Source of the DNA: Salarias fasciatus
Lineage: Eukaryota > Chordata > Actinopteri > Blenniiformes > Blenniidae
NCBI RefSeq assembly: GCF_902148845.1
Contig: NC_043755.1
Coordinates: forward strand, 3,770,378 to 3,834,377
Direction of reading: 5' to 3'
Length of the DNA: 64,000 nucleotides
The position numbers and the translations under genes are program-made. Positions 39,609 to 50,203 of the stretch are shown here, one piece after another. The number at the start of each line of letters is the position of its first letter. Position 1 is the stretch's first letter. A model generated the notes under the pieces. It was not told the DNA's origin. It was given only the letters and a program-made list of their open reading frames with translations, and searched no databases.

Positions 39609-40688
39609 GGAGAAAGAGTTATGGACACCACGCCGTCAGCTCGGCTGAGTGATGGACAGAATGATATGTGGACAGCTGGCTAACCATAAGGGGCGAGTCA
39701 AAGGAGATGCAGGAGGAGAGGTAGGACATCTTGTCCCTCTCAGACATGCCGGAAGGCAGGAGAGGCACATGGGCAGAGAGAAGTCTGCTTACCAACCTCC
39801 AGACCTACAACAAATAGGAGATGCAGAATCAAGGCAGGACTTTGTGAAAAATAAAGTCATACAATTTGCACACACAAAAAGGCACAAATACAAATTGTGG
39901 ATGAGTGTCTGTTTACCAAAGTCAGCATATGGATAAATGACCACTTCTGGTTTGTAGTCGGGATTTAAACCTGGAATAAAAAAGAAAGCACTGGCTTATC
40001 GTTGCATCACTGCAGTGCACTGAGTGGAGGTTACATAAAACAGTGCGGCACATCTACAGTCTTATCACACAGAAACTGGCTTCAGTGAGAAACACCCGTC
40101 ATCTCCTCTCATTCCCTTGACCCAGAAACTACTTGTTCCGCAGAACATCAAAACAAAACCAGTTCACACATTTCTGACATTTTTGTTCTGGCAGTCGGAG
40201 CTCACCCAGTTGCTGCAGATAACGAGTCATGCAGCGCTCCTGCTTCGCACTTGTGATGATAACATGGGGATTCACTTCTTGAATGACTGGATGAAATGAT
40301 AAAGAGATAGAGGAACATAAACAGATAGGGAGTTTGAAAGACAGACGACTTTCAGCAAACAGATGATGAAATGTTTACCTCTGGCCAGCAGGTGGAGCTC
40401 AGAGTCATCAGGAGTGTCCACCATATAGTGTAAAGAGGAGTCTGCACTGTCATAGAAACAGAGCCCCACCTGTCCGTGCTGAGCTAACACACTGAGGAGA
40501 ACCTGCAACAAACAGCAAACACGAGTGTGTGTGAGAATCTGTTGGAAACACAGACAACACTGGCAGTCAGTGAGGCCGTGTGAGCTTACTGCAGAGGAGT
40601 CCTCAGACTCTTCATCATCTCCATCAATGCCAATGGGGGCAAATATCATCCCTCCTCCTCCGGGATGACTTTCAAGAGCTGCTGCCAT
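32341..40688 (-). CDS. msh5: MutS homologue 5 (meiotic recombination)
   Basis: MSH5 pairs with MSH4 to form a clamp that stabilises recombination intermediates and promotes crossovers in meiosis. About 25 exons run from [20 protein letters not shown] at 40688 to the stop at 32341 and follow human MSH5 throughout. Examples: [11 protein letters not shown] (about 39.5 kb), [15 protein letters not shown] (38.8 kb), [21 protein letters not shown] (37.5 kb), Walker A in [18 protein letters not shown] (35.5 kb), STFMIDLNQ (34.4 kb), and Walker [15 protein letters not shown] (34.2 kb). The C-terminus ends [20 protein letters not shown] plus a short tail. Splice sites and ATPase motifs are kept, yet single-exon frame slips occur near 39785, 37945, 36868, 34490 and 32793, the last in a G-run. 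I favour sequence errors over a pseudogene. ETS-like ACTTCCGG near 41165 may mark the promoter. Confidence 0.93.
32681..32782. repeat. (GT)n microsatellite in an msh5 intron
   Basis: Broken GT run, about 100 bases, interrupted by GG steps. Confidence 0.95.
32939..32991. repeat. (CA)n microsatellite in an msh5 intron
   Basis: About 26 CA units, just upstream (in gene sense) of a 3' msh5 exon. Confidence 0.95.
34590..35300 (-). mobile_element. LINE reverse-transcriptase relic (L2/Rex-like) in an msh5 intron
   Basis: On the minus strand the sequence encodes [19 protein letters not shown], then [11 protein letters not shown], then [12 protein letters not shown], a decayed [13 protein letters not shown]. 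These are RT blocks of the AFDTV(D/N)HxILL type used by L2/Jockey-group LINEs. Upstream pieces (LKKTGL-like, STETVLL) fit the preceding RT region, and IHFHCFAS near 34630 matches the position of the YADD block. Only part of the RT is present, with many stops. The relic has the same orientation as msh5 and abuts the acceptor of the exon starting at about 34588. Confidence 0.75.
39391..39607. repeat. Paired (GT)n and (CA)n microsatellites flanking an msh5 exon
   Basis: A GT run (about 39398-39430) and a CA run (about 39561-39606) bracket the exon encoding [12 protein letters not shown]. Being reverse complements, they could pair in the transcript around that exon. Confidence 0.9.
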
Positions 40689-42033
40689 GAAGACCCACTT
40701 CTACCAAGAACCAGCGACAGAAAAAAAACGAGTTCTGTTAAATTTATTGGACCTACACCAAGTCTGGTCAGGTTCATATTGGGGAGAATAAATTGTCAAT
40801 CTTTGGGCCTTTTTCAGTGTAGGCGAGGCTACAGCTTATCATTTAAAGTTACTACAGCTCAGTGTAAATCAAGCACACAAAGCGATCATAGAAAAGCTGC
40901 TACTTATCATAAGTAAATGTTCCGCCGTATTTAAACTCGTATTTCACAGTAAAATATGTACTTCTAACAGGCTACTTAGCTAACTGAGATCAGCTAAATA
41001 CATATTTATCCATTTCCCTAATCAGTACGACTTACCTTGTTGTGTTACGGCTTTTGATATAGTGAGGCCTTATGTTGAAAAGTTTAAGCTTTGTTCAGTT
41101 ATAAGGAAAATAGTATTTAAATAACTTTTCTTGTCCATACAGTAATGCTCATTGCTAACACTCACTTCCGGTTCAGCTGTTGTCATGGCGACGGTCGTGA
41201 CCTTATATGGACATACTATGTTAAATAAGTGTGGATAAAGAAGGGGGGGAAACGACAAATACCTGTAAATACAGATTTATAAATTTCTTAGAAAATAAAT
41301 TACTGTTAGTGCAAGTCAAACTCTGATAATTATGATAACAACAATGATAATATTATCCATATTCATTATTTGTGTTATTAAAGCCAGCAACAATGCCAAG
41401 ATGTAATTCAATTAAATACGTACTAAGTACTAAAATACTTAAGTACTTTTTGTTTACATGCAGGATTTCACTCTTTATAGAAGTAAAAAATAAAGCATTG
41501 CTTGTCACACAAAATAGACAACTGTAATCCTCAGCCTGTCAATACTTTTTATTCTGGGGTCTCTCTCTTTGTGCCTTCCCATTATACACTGTGTCTGGTG
41601 CTGCTCTTATACTACAGGTCTGGGTGAAAGTCACAGAACAAATCAACACAATTTTTATCAAAAATATTCATATATGTCCCAAATTTTGTCCAAGCCACAG
41701 CAAGAACACTATAAACAAGAAAAACTTTTGAATCAAAACTACAAATGATTTTATTCAAATGAGTTATTTATTACATATTCAAAGAACAATATGGCAACTC
41801 TAAAAATTCACATTTGATGTATACAAACAACTGTGAAACAGTGTAAGAAATGATATGCATAAATGTTTCATATCAATAATTTATAAATAATAAAGTAAAA
41901 ATAAATACAGAAGACATTTATTGACACCAATTTCATAAGAAGGACATGCATGAGAAATTCAGTAGACGAAAAGTGCCGTGGTTAATAAAGAGATTGGTAA
42001 AAATATCTTTTGCTCTGAGTTTTGTGCAAAATC
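40689..42033. other. msh5 promoter/5' UTR and spsb 3' region
   Basis: The first 500 bases include an ETS-like ACTTCCGG (about 41165) and a possible untranslated first exon of msh5, with an acceptor ending just upstream (in gene sense) of ATG 40688. The rest, to 42033, is AT-rich DNA downstream of the spsb stop; AATAAA-like signals on the minus strand are not clear. No further gene is seen. Confidence 0.5.
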
Positions 42034-43717
42034 TTAATGATGGGGAAGCAGGTATTGTTGGAGAACAGGGGGGAGAGGCAACTTGTCAGTTTGCCACTGC
42101 TGTCGTAAACACTGCTGAATAGATAATCCGCATAATGCCATCAGGGCTGGAGGATCGCCTGTGAACAACAAGAACATATATCTTTACTTTCACTGTGATT
42201 TATAATAGTTACATACACTTGCAGTGTGAGCATGTGATACTCACATTGGGTACCGTTGAGGTAGCGAAGTCGAATGTTGGCTCCTCCTCTCACGCTGCTC
42301 ACGGCCGGGAACAGCTCCACTCCACGAGGAAGGTCCTTAAAGGCCGCGCCGAGGAAGCAGCCATCGACGACAAAGCCCAGAGTCGCTGCGTCTGCATCCA
42401 GGACCATAGGATGCACTCAGGAAGGAGAGGTGTTTGGACCGCCTTGTGTTTTGTATCGTGTCGGGTGTGTGGTGTTAAAACCTCTGCAGCCTCGGGGTGA
42501 TGCTTCCCCTTCTCTGCAGGGTAAATCTCCAGGGTTTGACCTCCATGCCAGAGTTGGTTGGTTTTGAGTTCCCAACCCCAGGACTGCAAGTCTCCGCCCA
42601 CCAGCACGTTGTACCCCGAGGCCTGCAGAGGACAGTCCTGCTTTGACACGCCTAAGACGGCGTGACTCCCTCTGTGGCAGGGGCTCCACACCACCTCCCA
42701 GACGTGCAGCCCGCTCCTCACCCCCACCTCCGCCCTCACCCCGTCGCTGCTCAGCTCGGCCGGTGAGCGCGTCACCTCCCGCTTGCAGCGCGAAAGCAAA
42801 AGATTCGGGGAGCGGTGGACCGAGCTCCAGTGTGAGCGGCGGTCTGCTGGAGAGACTGGAGGGAGTTCAGAGTGATGCCAGACGAGAGGAGGCCGGGACC
42901 GCTCTGGGTTTGAAAGCTGATGGAGGTGATGGAGGGATGTCAGCTGCTCTGCTGTAAAGCCAGACTGACAGTGAGAGGCCCATTGGTGCGATGGTTGTCG
43001 AAGGACTGTAAAGAAACACAGACATTTTTTTCAATCATCAGTACACTAAAAGAAACAAAAAGCTTTCAAGACATTTTTACTTGGATGAGCTTCACACTTC
43101 ATGAAAACATGCCATCGTTACATTAACAATTGTAGGCATGTATTAGCAGCTTCATGAAATGTGGATAATGGAAAAAGAAGCTTGAAAGACTCCCTTTTGG
43201 GGGGGTTCCTTCTTTCTTTGTGGAGTTTGAAAGTTCCCCCTGTGCATCATGGCTGTACTCTTCCCAGTTTCTTCTCACATTCCAAAAAATATTAAAGTTA
43301 TCAAAACAGTTATGGTGTGTGCAAGCATGTGCGTGTACTCTGTGATGGACTAGTTAATGGTCCAGAGTTTACACTGCCACCACCCACAGTCAACTGGCAC
43401 CATATACTATCTACAACCTCAAGTGCGTAAAGTGACCCAGAAGATGGATCATCATCATTACACTTGTCAAAAGGACAGTAAACAAATCATAAACCGTCAC
43501 ACCAATTGAGAGTCACCAATTTCCCTCAAACACACGTTTATGGACTGTGGGAGGAAATCCGCATGCACAGGGAGAACATGCAAACCCAGAAATCCATATG
43601 GTTTCAGTTATTTCACAAGTAAAGCAGTGTCCCACCGAACCAAATAAATGTTGTTCTTACCAGTTTGTGTGAGTTTTTTCCGTCGGGTCGGTGTGAGCAG
43701 AGTGTGTAGAGAGACAT
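42034..43717 (-). CDS. SPRY-domain and SOCS-box protein (SPSB family), frame disturbed
   Basis: SPSB proteins are substrate adaptors of Cullin-5 ubiquitin ligases: the SPRY domain binds substrate and the SOCS box binds Elongin B/C. I place exon 1 at 43658-43717 (MSLYTLCSHRPDGKN...), exon 2 from 43009 down to about 42237, and exon 3 at 42034-42158. The SPRY region shows RSGLHVWEVVW, GSHAVLGVSKQDCPLQASGY, LQSWGWELKTNQLWH, then VLDADAATLGFVVDGCFLGA and VSSVRGGANIRLRYLNG. The C-terminus MALCGLSIQQCL...LPLPPVLQQYLL is the SOCS box. SPSB2 and SPSB4 are close matches, but I cannot choose. Single-base frame slips occur near 42435 and near the start of exon 2 (about 42965-42985), as in the neighbouring genes. 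Confidence 0.75.
43290..43620 (+). repeat. L2-like 3' tail/SINE copy in the spsb intron
   Basis: Contains 'tctgtgatggactagttaat', 'tggactgtgggaggaaatcc' and 'agggagaacatgcaaaccca'. These are decayed versions of the standard fish tail motifs, in the same order as usual. Confidence 0.6.
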
Positions 43718-46264
43718 ACCCCTCCAGTGTGTGTGTGAGTGTGTGTTTATATCACTCTCTTATCTGGCGCATCTTATCGGGAACGTAACCGCTGCTGCCC
43801 CGGTGACTGTTTAATGAAGCTTTTTGTGGGTCGACCTCCGGTCCGGGAACAGCACAGTCCATCATCCCAGTCAGCGTGACGCCAAACAGACCTGCGGTGA
43901 CAAGGACGGCAGAACCCTGGCGTTTTAATACACAGCGAGACGAGACGAGGGGAAACGATGCGAGGCGACGGAGCCGTCCTGATCCGTCCTGATCCGTCCT
44001 GAGCCGAGACCGGATTCCCTCCGCCTACCGCGTCCGGTAATGGATGTAAACATAAACGGCAAAACATACGAAGAGGATGAGGCTGGGGCATTTAATGAGG
44101 AGGAAAATAAAAATGAAATAAAAGCCAAAACGACTCATTATTTCAGAGCGCACATGCGCATCAGGAGCAGCGTGCGCAGCGTGTAGAGCGTGTAATCCCT
44201 GCGCGCTGCCTTACAGGCCTTATCTTCGCCTTAGCCCATTTAACACTGGATATGGTTTCATTCTTTATCTTTCTTGTTTTGGGCTGTGCGTGTGTCCTCT
44301 TTTGCTGATTTTTTTTATATGGTTATTCGTGTTTATGACTTCACTGGGAATATTGACAGCATATACTATGATTTGTTGATCAGTCTTTGCTTTGCTTTTC
44401 TGGATGTCAAATCATGACAGAAAATGTCATGACTGAATAGAAGTAAATGAAAAAGAAATATTCATGCAATTATGGATTCCCATGTTTTTAGAGTATATAT
44501 GTTATGTAACTGTTTACATTATTAAAGAAGATACATTATAATAAAACGAAACTCTCATTTTCTTTACTTGACTATGAGTTCAAACAATTATGTGTTTCCC
44601 AGAACTCTGTAATTGTGATAGTAACAAATATTGTGAGATGGATGGCTCACACATGTTCAATTTTAACCAATCAGTTTGACCTCATTGTGAGCAGAGGTCA
44701 AAATTCTCCCTTCACAGAGACAGTCATCAGTTTGTTTCTTGTCATTGGGGATCCCTCCAGTGGAGTTTGTATTTTCTTGATGTGAGCTTTTTTTTTCAGG
44801 TGCTCTGATTTCTTTCAACAGCAGACGAGCATGATATAATGTGGCTTGGTTCACCGCACATCACAGGCAGCAGGTTCTCTAGCTCTCATTACTTTGCTGT
44901 ACTTATTAGGATAACAACAAAAAGCTTTATGTATGATTTATTGAAATGCTGATTGTGCTACAACAATGTCAAGGACAAGTGGTCATGAAGTGACGGATAT
45001 GAGTCAGCCATCATTTGATTTTACATATTGATCAAGTTAAAACAGTTTCTGCAAAATAATAGGCTAATAATGATAATAATGGTAAAATCTCCCCTGAGCT
45101 GTCAGAAACGATTCATAGATCAAATGATGGAAGGAGAAAAGTTGATAATGTCCTATCTATACTCGTAACTCCAAATCAATAACAGCACCCTGTTTTTCAA
45201 CCTTTTTTAGAGTAGGGTACATTTTTTCATTGAACAAATAACAATGTTCACCACCAACCTAAAATGTTAAAAAATGAAACTCCAGCCTATATTAACAATT
45301 GTTCTTGTCAAAGAAACAAATTGGATGATTAAGGTGTAGCAGATCTTTTCCAGGATCCCAAAATTAGCTTCTCAAACAGAAAAACAGAAAGGAAGACAAC
45401 ACTGAAAACATACAAACACACGCCCAACAAAAGAGGAACAAGTTCTATTGCCCTTGTTTGTGCTTCAATAAGTCACTCTTTCACTATCATTTCATCTTTA
45501 TTTGTTTGTGTTTCTTTTAACAAGGTCAATGGTGTCCAATTTGTGTCTTATAATAAAAGCCGAGCCAAGCACCACTATCTCATCATGTGTAATATTCCAC
45601 ATCCACGTCATGCAGGAGTGCAAAAACAAAGTGGGTCACATCTTATCCACTGTAAGAACATCACAGATTATTTATCTTTATCTGAATGTGATTATTTGAG
45701 CAAAAACAAACCTACTGTGTTTCACACACGATATCTGAAACTGTAGTTGCATCTGGTTTGTTTAAGTTTGACAAAATGTGTTCTATGTCTTGGTTTTTAA
45801 TTACTAACTTGAAAAGTTAGCACCAACAGGACTCATAGTGAAACTTAAAACAGTGTCAGTCTACTAATGTTAATAACAATAATTAAGCCGAATCAAATAA
45901 ATAACTCAGATTTGGATGATATTCAATTCCACACATCCTGCTTATAGATATGAAAAAGAACTTGACCATGAATTCAATCCTTTCATTGGTATTAATATGC
46001 TGTAAATGAATGAACAAAAAATGATGCCGCTCCTTTCTATAAAGATCCAGAATGTCTCATGCACTTCAATGGATTTTAAATGAAATGTGAGGTAATGTTT
46101 TTAAATCCTGCTGTGTTTTTGTATTCAGATGATCAAACAAACACTGACTGCTGATTCCTTCGGATCTGTATGTTTTATGAGTTTATCGTTTTAAGTCCTC
46201 AAACATGGCTTTGTTCAATAACAGAAGATATAAAGGGTTAATATTAGACTGTGAAAGTTAGTTG
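43718..46264. other. Intergenic, AT-rich
   Basis: 43.7-44.2 kb is CpG-rich, with CGAGACGAGACGAGG-type repeats and three GATCCGTCCT-type repeats (about 43976-44000), and probably holds the spsb promoter. Beyond 44.2 kb the DNA is AT-rich. I see no gene. Confidence 0.5.
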
Positions 46265-46700
46265 CTTTTTCAGCTTCCTCAGCCATGTCATTTTTTTTTT
46301 TTTTTTTTTTTTTTTGGGGGGGGGGGATAAAAATTCTAAGTACTGCAGACAAGTATTCTTGGATGTGTGATTCCTGCTGCCTCAACTGACCTCAGCATGA
46401 CCGAAGGCTCAACGACGAGAAATTCAAACTCACTTGACATGCAACAGCATGTTTGGATTTTCTGCATCTAATGTACAAAAATTGGGTTTTATAATCCTTC
46501 GGAATGCAACCTTGCAAAACATGAATTAAAAAGGGACTTCAAGAGGATTACATAGTGAATGTACAGTGATTTTCACGGTTTGGGCTGAGCTCCGCTAGGG
46601 AGCGCCAGAGAGCTTCAGGAGGGGCGCAGCAGTGGGAAAACTCTGGGAAAACAGATCTCATTCTGCACACATGCCTGCTATCCTAACTTTAAAGAGGTTT
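46265..46700 (-). pseudogene. MHC class II beta Ig-domain relic (tandem duplicate)
   Basis: Aligns at DNA level with the beta-2 exon start and following intron of the gene at 50.2-51.6 kb. Shared stretches include cagccatgtca (46281/50583), cagacaag-attcttggatgtg, gctgcctcaactgacctcag and cttgacatgcaaca. The homology extends past the exon into intron sequence (tttggattt...tgcaaaac), so this is a genomic, not a processed, duplicate. The half encoding the rest of the Ig domain is gone and is replaced at 46290-46326 by a long T-run joined to a G-run. No beta-1 exon is recognisable upstream. Confidence 0.65.
46290..46326. repeat. T-run joined to G-run
   Basis: About 25 T followed by about 12 G at the breakpoint of the MHC class II relic. 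Low complexity; its length in this sequence is unlikely to be reliable. Confidence 0.9.
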
Positions 46701-47181
46701 CAGCATCAGTCCACTATTTCAGTGTGAAAAAGATTTTTCCAATATTTTAACCAGCTTTAAACTGTGGAGCCTTTCAGTTTTCTAATGGGTGTGTGTTGCT
46801 TGAGCTACAGACCTGCAGCAACCTGAAAAAATCCAAACAAAAGTCTTGTGTTTCACGTTAAGAGGTACTTTTCCTGTAATACGAACATTCTATTCTAAAA
46901 AAAATGAATTTGTTCGCAATGCAATTTTCCTCCTGTGTTCTGCCATTCATTTTTGGAATCACAATTTTTTTTCTAAAAACCATAATTGCAGATTATGTCT
47001 TGACAAATAGCTCCTATATGGATGATCCTACATGCATGGAAAGTTCTAAATAATTCCAAGAGGTTCCTCTGATGCTGTACGTTCATCACAATCATTGTCA
47101 AGCCCTTCATATTCCACTAGAGAAGTGCTTTCAGTTACGCTATTGTCTGATCAACTGTCTGCAGCTGCTCCTCATCTTCAT

Positions 47182-47248
<67 letters not shown>

Positions 47249-48919
47249 ACACACACACACTTTCTCCACAAGTACTGGTCCTTAACTGATACATTGTTTT
47301 AAATTTTACTGGTACAGTAAACCCTTTAATGAGGGAACACCGTAAAATCCAAGGGGTCGTGTCCCCTGGGTGTCCCTCTTTAGAGGAGCATGCTATAAGG
47401 ACGAAATGGGGGACATGTTGAAAACATTAAAAACAAATACATATGTCATTTAGCTACAATTGTTACAGACTTGATCTACTTGGTTTAAATGACATTATGC
47501 ATTATGGGTAATGTAGTGTTGTTGGTCTCCTGACTATCTCTCTCCCTAATGTGTGTATGCTGCAATGAACAGGCCATTTGTTACTGGTAACATGACACTG
47601 CACCTTACACTGAGCACTTTTTTTGTCATCCACCCAGCACTTGAAAATGCACACAGCACTTTTAGGGAGGCTAATTTGCACATAAAAAGTAATAAATAAA
47701 TGTAATGATTTTCATCAAAAATTATTATTTATTGGAAACATTTTGTGTTGCTTGTAGGTCTGGTCAGGGTGCCTCTCCAGAGAATTCTTTGCTATGCTGA
47801 CTCTCACAATGCCACATCCCCCACGCCAGAACAAGGCCAAAAGCAAAAGTCTGAAACTAAAAATATGTTACCTGAAAGTGAAAGAAAGTTTTGAAGGTGA
47901 AAAAAAAAAATCTAAAACAGGATTTGAATGTGAAAAAAATAAAATCCAAATCTGAAAACATTAAACTTGCAAGTACAAAAAAACCTTAAACTTAAAAGTA
48001 TTTATAAGTGAAAAATCAAAATGTATGATTTCATCAAAGAAATCCAGAGCTGACTAACAGCTAAATTTAAGTCAGAAAACTTTTCATACACATTTTTTTG
48101 AATGCAGTGTTTTAAATTTTTAAAAATTCAATCAATTCAAGTCAATCCTGCCAGGTACAGTCAAATGTTGCTCTAAGTACCCCTGGCTGCAGCATGGAGA
48201 AGCGGCAGGTCGATTTCTTTCTATCTGTGTTTGACTGGCTTTGCCTGAGCCAGGACCTGGATGTGTGGTACAAAATAATGAATTTAAAAACAGAATATGA
48301 GGTGAGAGAAGTCAAACTGAAAAGTGGGAATGAATTAGAGAAATTAGATTTTCAAATGAAAGAAATACAGTTCGATTTTATTGTGATACACATCTGAACC
48401 AATACATTCAATTCAAATTAGACCATTCAGATTCAGATTTTAACAGCAATTATTCACTTCCTACTGGCACAAGTTTTATGTCATGCAACTTCGTACCAAA
48501 ATACTGTGCAGAAGGTGTGCTGAAACCTCCCCAGCTCCACACCGGTCTATTATACGGGGGGGAGGCATGGGTGTTTCCCACTGGAGGAGTCAGTGGTGGA
48601 GAGATGGACTTCCAGGAGGTCGTTCAGAGTTCCCAGCTAGCCTCTCCAGCCGTTTCAAGAAAGGAGTGATCCTGGCTCTGTTCGTGGGCCGCTCTCTGCC
48701 CATGTGTCCCACCTCTCTGTTCCACTAGTCGCCCTGTGCTCCCTCTGTCCTCCTCCTCTTCCTCCTGCTGCTGCTCAGCTTCATCTACTGAGATGGGATG
48801 TAAAAGCTGGTTATGTTGCAAATAAAAATTCACATCTAATTCTTTTGTAATTATCATGTCAATATTGTGACAGTCAGTAAATTGTTGACTTGTGTGTATT
48901 ATACAGGGAAATAAATGTA
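46701..48919. other. Intergenic between the MHC relic and the mariner
   Basis: Contains a (CA)n run at 47184-47260 and AT-rich DNA. Short frames such as 48194-48397 have no recognised match. I see no gene. Confidence 0.5.
47184..47260. repeat. (CA)n microsatellite
   Basis: About 38 CA units with one GA interruption. Confidence 0.95.
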
Positions 48920-49835
48920 CGAGGGTGTACCCAAAAGTTCCCGGAATGTGATTGTAACTTTTTATTTCTGACATTTCAAAATAAAACATCACCGTCGCCT
49001 TCAAAATAATCTCCATCTGCATTAATGCAGCGCTCCAGCCGTGTCTCCCACTTCACCAATGTGTCGTGACACCCGCGCGTAATTGTGCCATTTTGGGCCG
49101 GCTGCGTTTTTTCTGTCACCTCCTCCACATCTGCAAACCGCTGGGGAACAAGAACAAGTCACTCGAGGCTACATCTGGCGAATCAGGCGGATGGGAGAGG
49201 AGATTCATCTCATTCTTCATCAGAAACTGCGTGACGCGCAGCGCCGTGTCCACTGGCGCTCTGTCGTGGTGGATCAACCGGGCTCCACTCCGCCACTACG
49301 TGGGCCGCTTCCTCCTCACATCCTCACGGAGCCGTCTGAGGACTTCCATGTAGCGGTCCTGATTTACAGTCTGACCTGGAGGGACAGACTCGCTGTGGAC
49401 GATACCCTGGACAGCGGAAAAGCAGCTCAGCGTTGTTTTCACGGCTGAGCGGACCTGACGCGTGGACATCTGGCCCTTTTTAAACCACCCGAACCACTCA
49501 TGGACCTGATTCTTCCTCAGAGCATCATCCTTGTAGGCTTGCTGCAACAAGGTGAGTGTTTCTGCTGCTGTTTTTTCCCAGCAAAAAGCAGAATTTAATG
49601 TTTGCGCGCTGCTCTGGCTTTCCGGTTAATGTCGCCATTTTGGAAAAATCCCAGACTGCTGCTGCACTCTGTTTATATATATAGCGCCTGACAGGCGTCA
49701 GTGTCACTCTGGGAGTTCAGCTTTTTCACAGATATGCATGAGGCTTACCTGCAGCACATCTGACGGCCAGAAGTCGAAATTCATTATTATTAGTATTTTA
49801 TGACCAAATTCTGGAAACTTTTGGGTACCCCCTCG
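48920..49835 (-). mobile_element. Internally deleted mariner DNA transposon
   Basis: The ends are inverted repeats of about 30 bp (CGAGGGTGTACCCAAAAGTT and, reversed from the right end, CGAGGGGGTACCCAAAAGTT), flanked by TA on both sides (48918-48919 and 49836-49837), the Tc1/mariner target. The minus strand encodes mariner pieces: MATLTGKPEQRANIKFCFLLGK (N-terminal helix-turn-helix region), QVHEWFGWFKKG, SVPPGQTVNQDRYMEVLRRL and RCINADGDYFEG-type end. At 916 bp against about 1.3 kb for a full element it has lost the middle, including part of the catalytic domain, and has further frame breaks. It is dead but could be mobilised in trans only if its ends are intact, which two mismatches leave uncertain. 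Confidence 0.88.
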
Positions 49836-50203
49836 TATCTACGAAGTTGCCATATGCATCGCACATGTCTGGTTTGAACTCCAGTCCTGGAGCATTAGCC
49901 TGTTGTGGAAGATATTAAGTTCCTTCAGTTGTTATTCGATTGTAGATCATCTTAATATAATTTTTAAACTTCTTTAGAACACAGTCATACAGGATGAACA
50001 CAGGTCAGTGATGTCACAAGTTGCTGTTGACTTCTGACAGTACCACCATGTTTTTTTGTTGCAAACCTAAGTGAAATGAACAAATGTGTTAAAACCAACC
50101 ACAGATGAACTATCTAAGAAACCTTTTTATTACTATACACTTCCACCCTGCTGCTGTACACATTTTGTTGTAAATTTTAAGGATAATTTCTTATGCTTCT
50201 CAC
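49836..50203. other. 3' part of the MHC class II beta gene or its flank
   Basis: It should contain the last short cytoplasmic-tail exon and 3' UTR of the class II beta gene, but I cannot identify them with confidence. Confidence 0.35.

Noticed and set aside
32341-40688. msh5 as a true pseudogene
   Set aside because: Nearly all exons, splice sites and both ATPase motifs are intact; the slips resemble those in unrelated neighbours, so sequence error is likelier. It is left open as an alternative.
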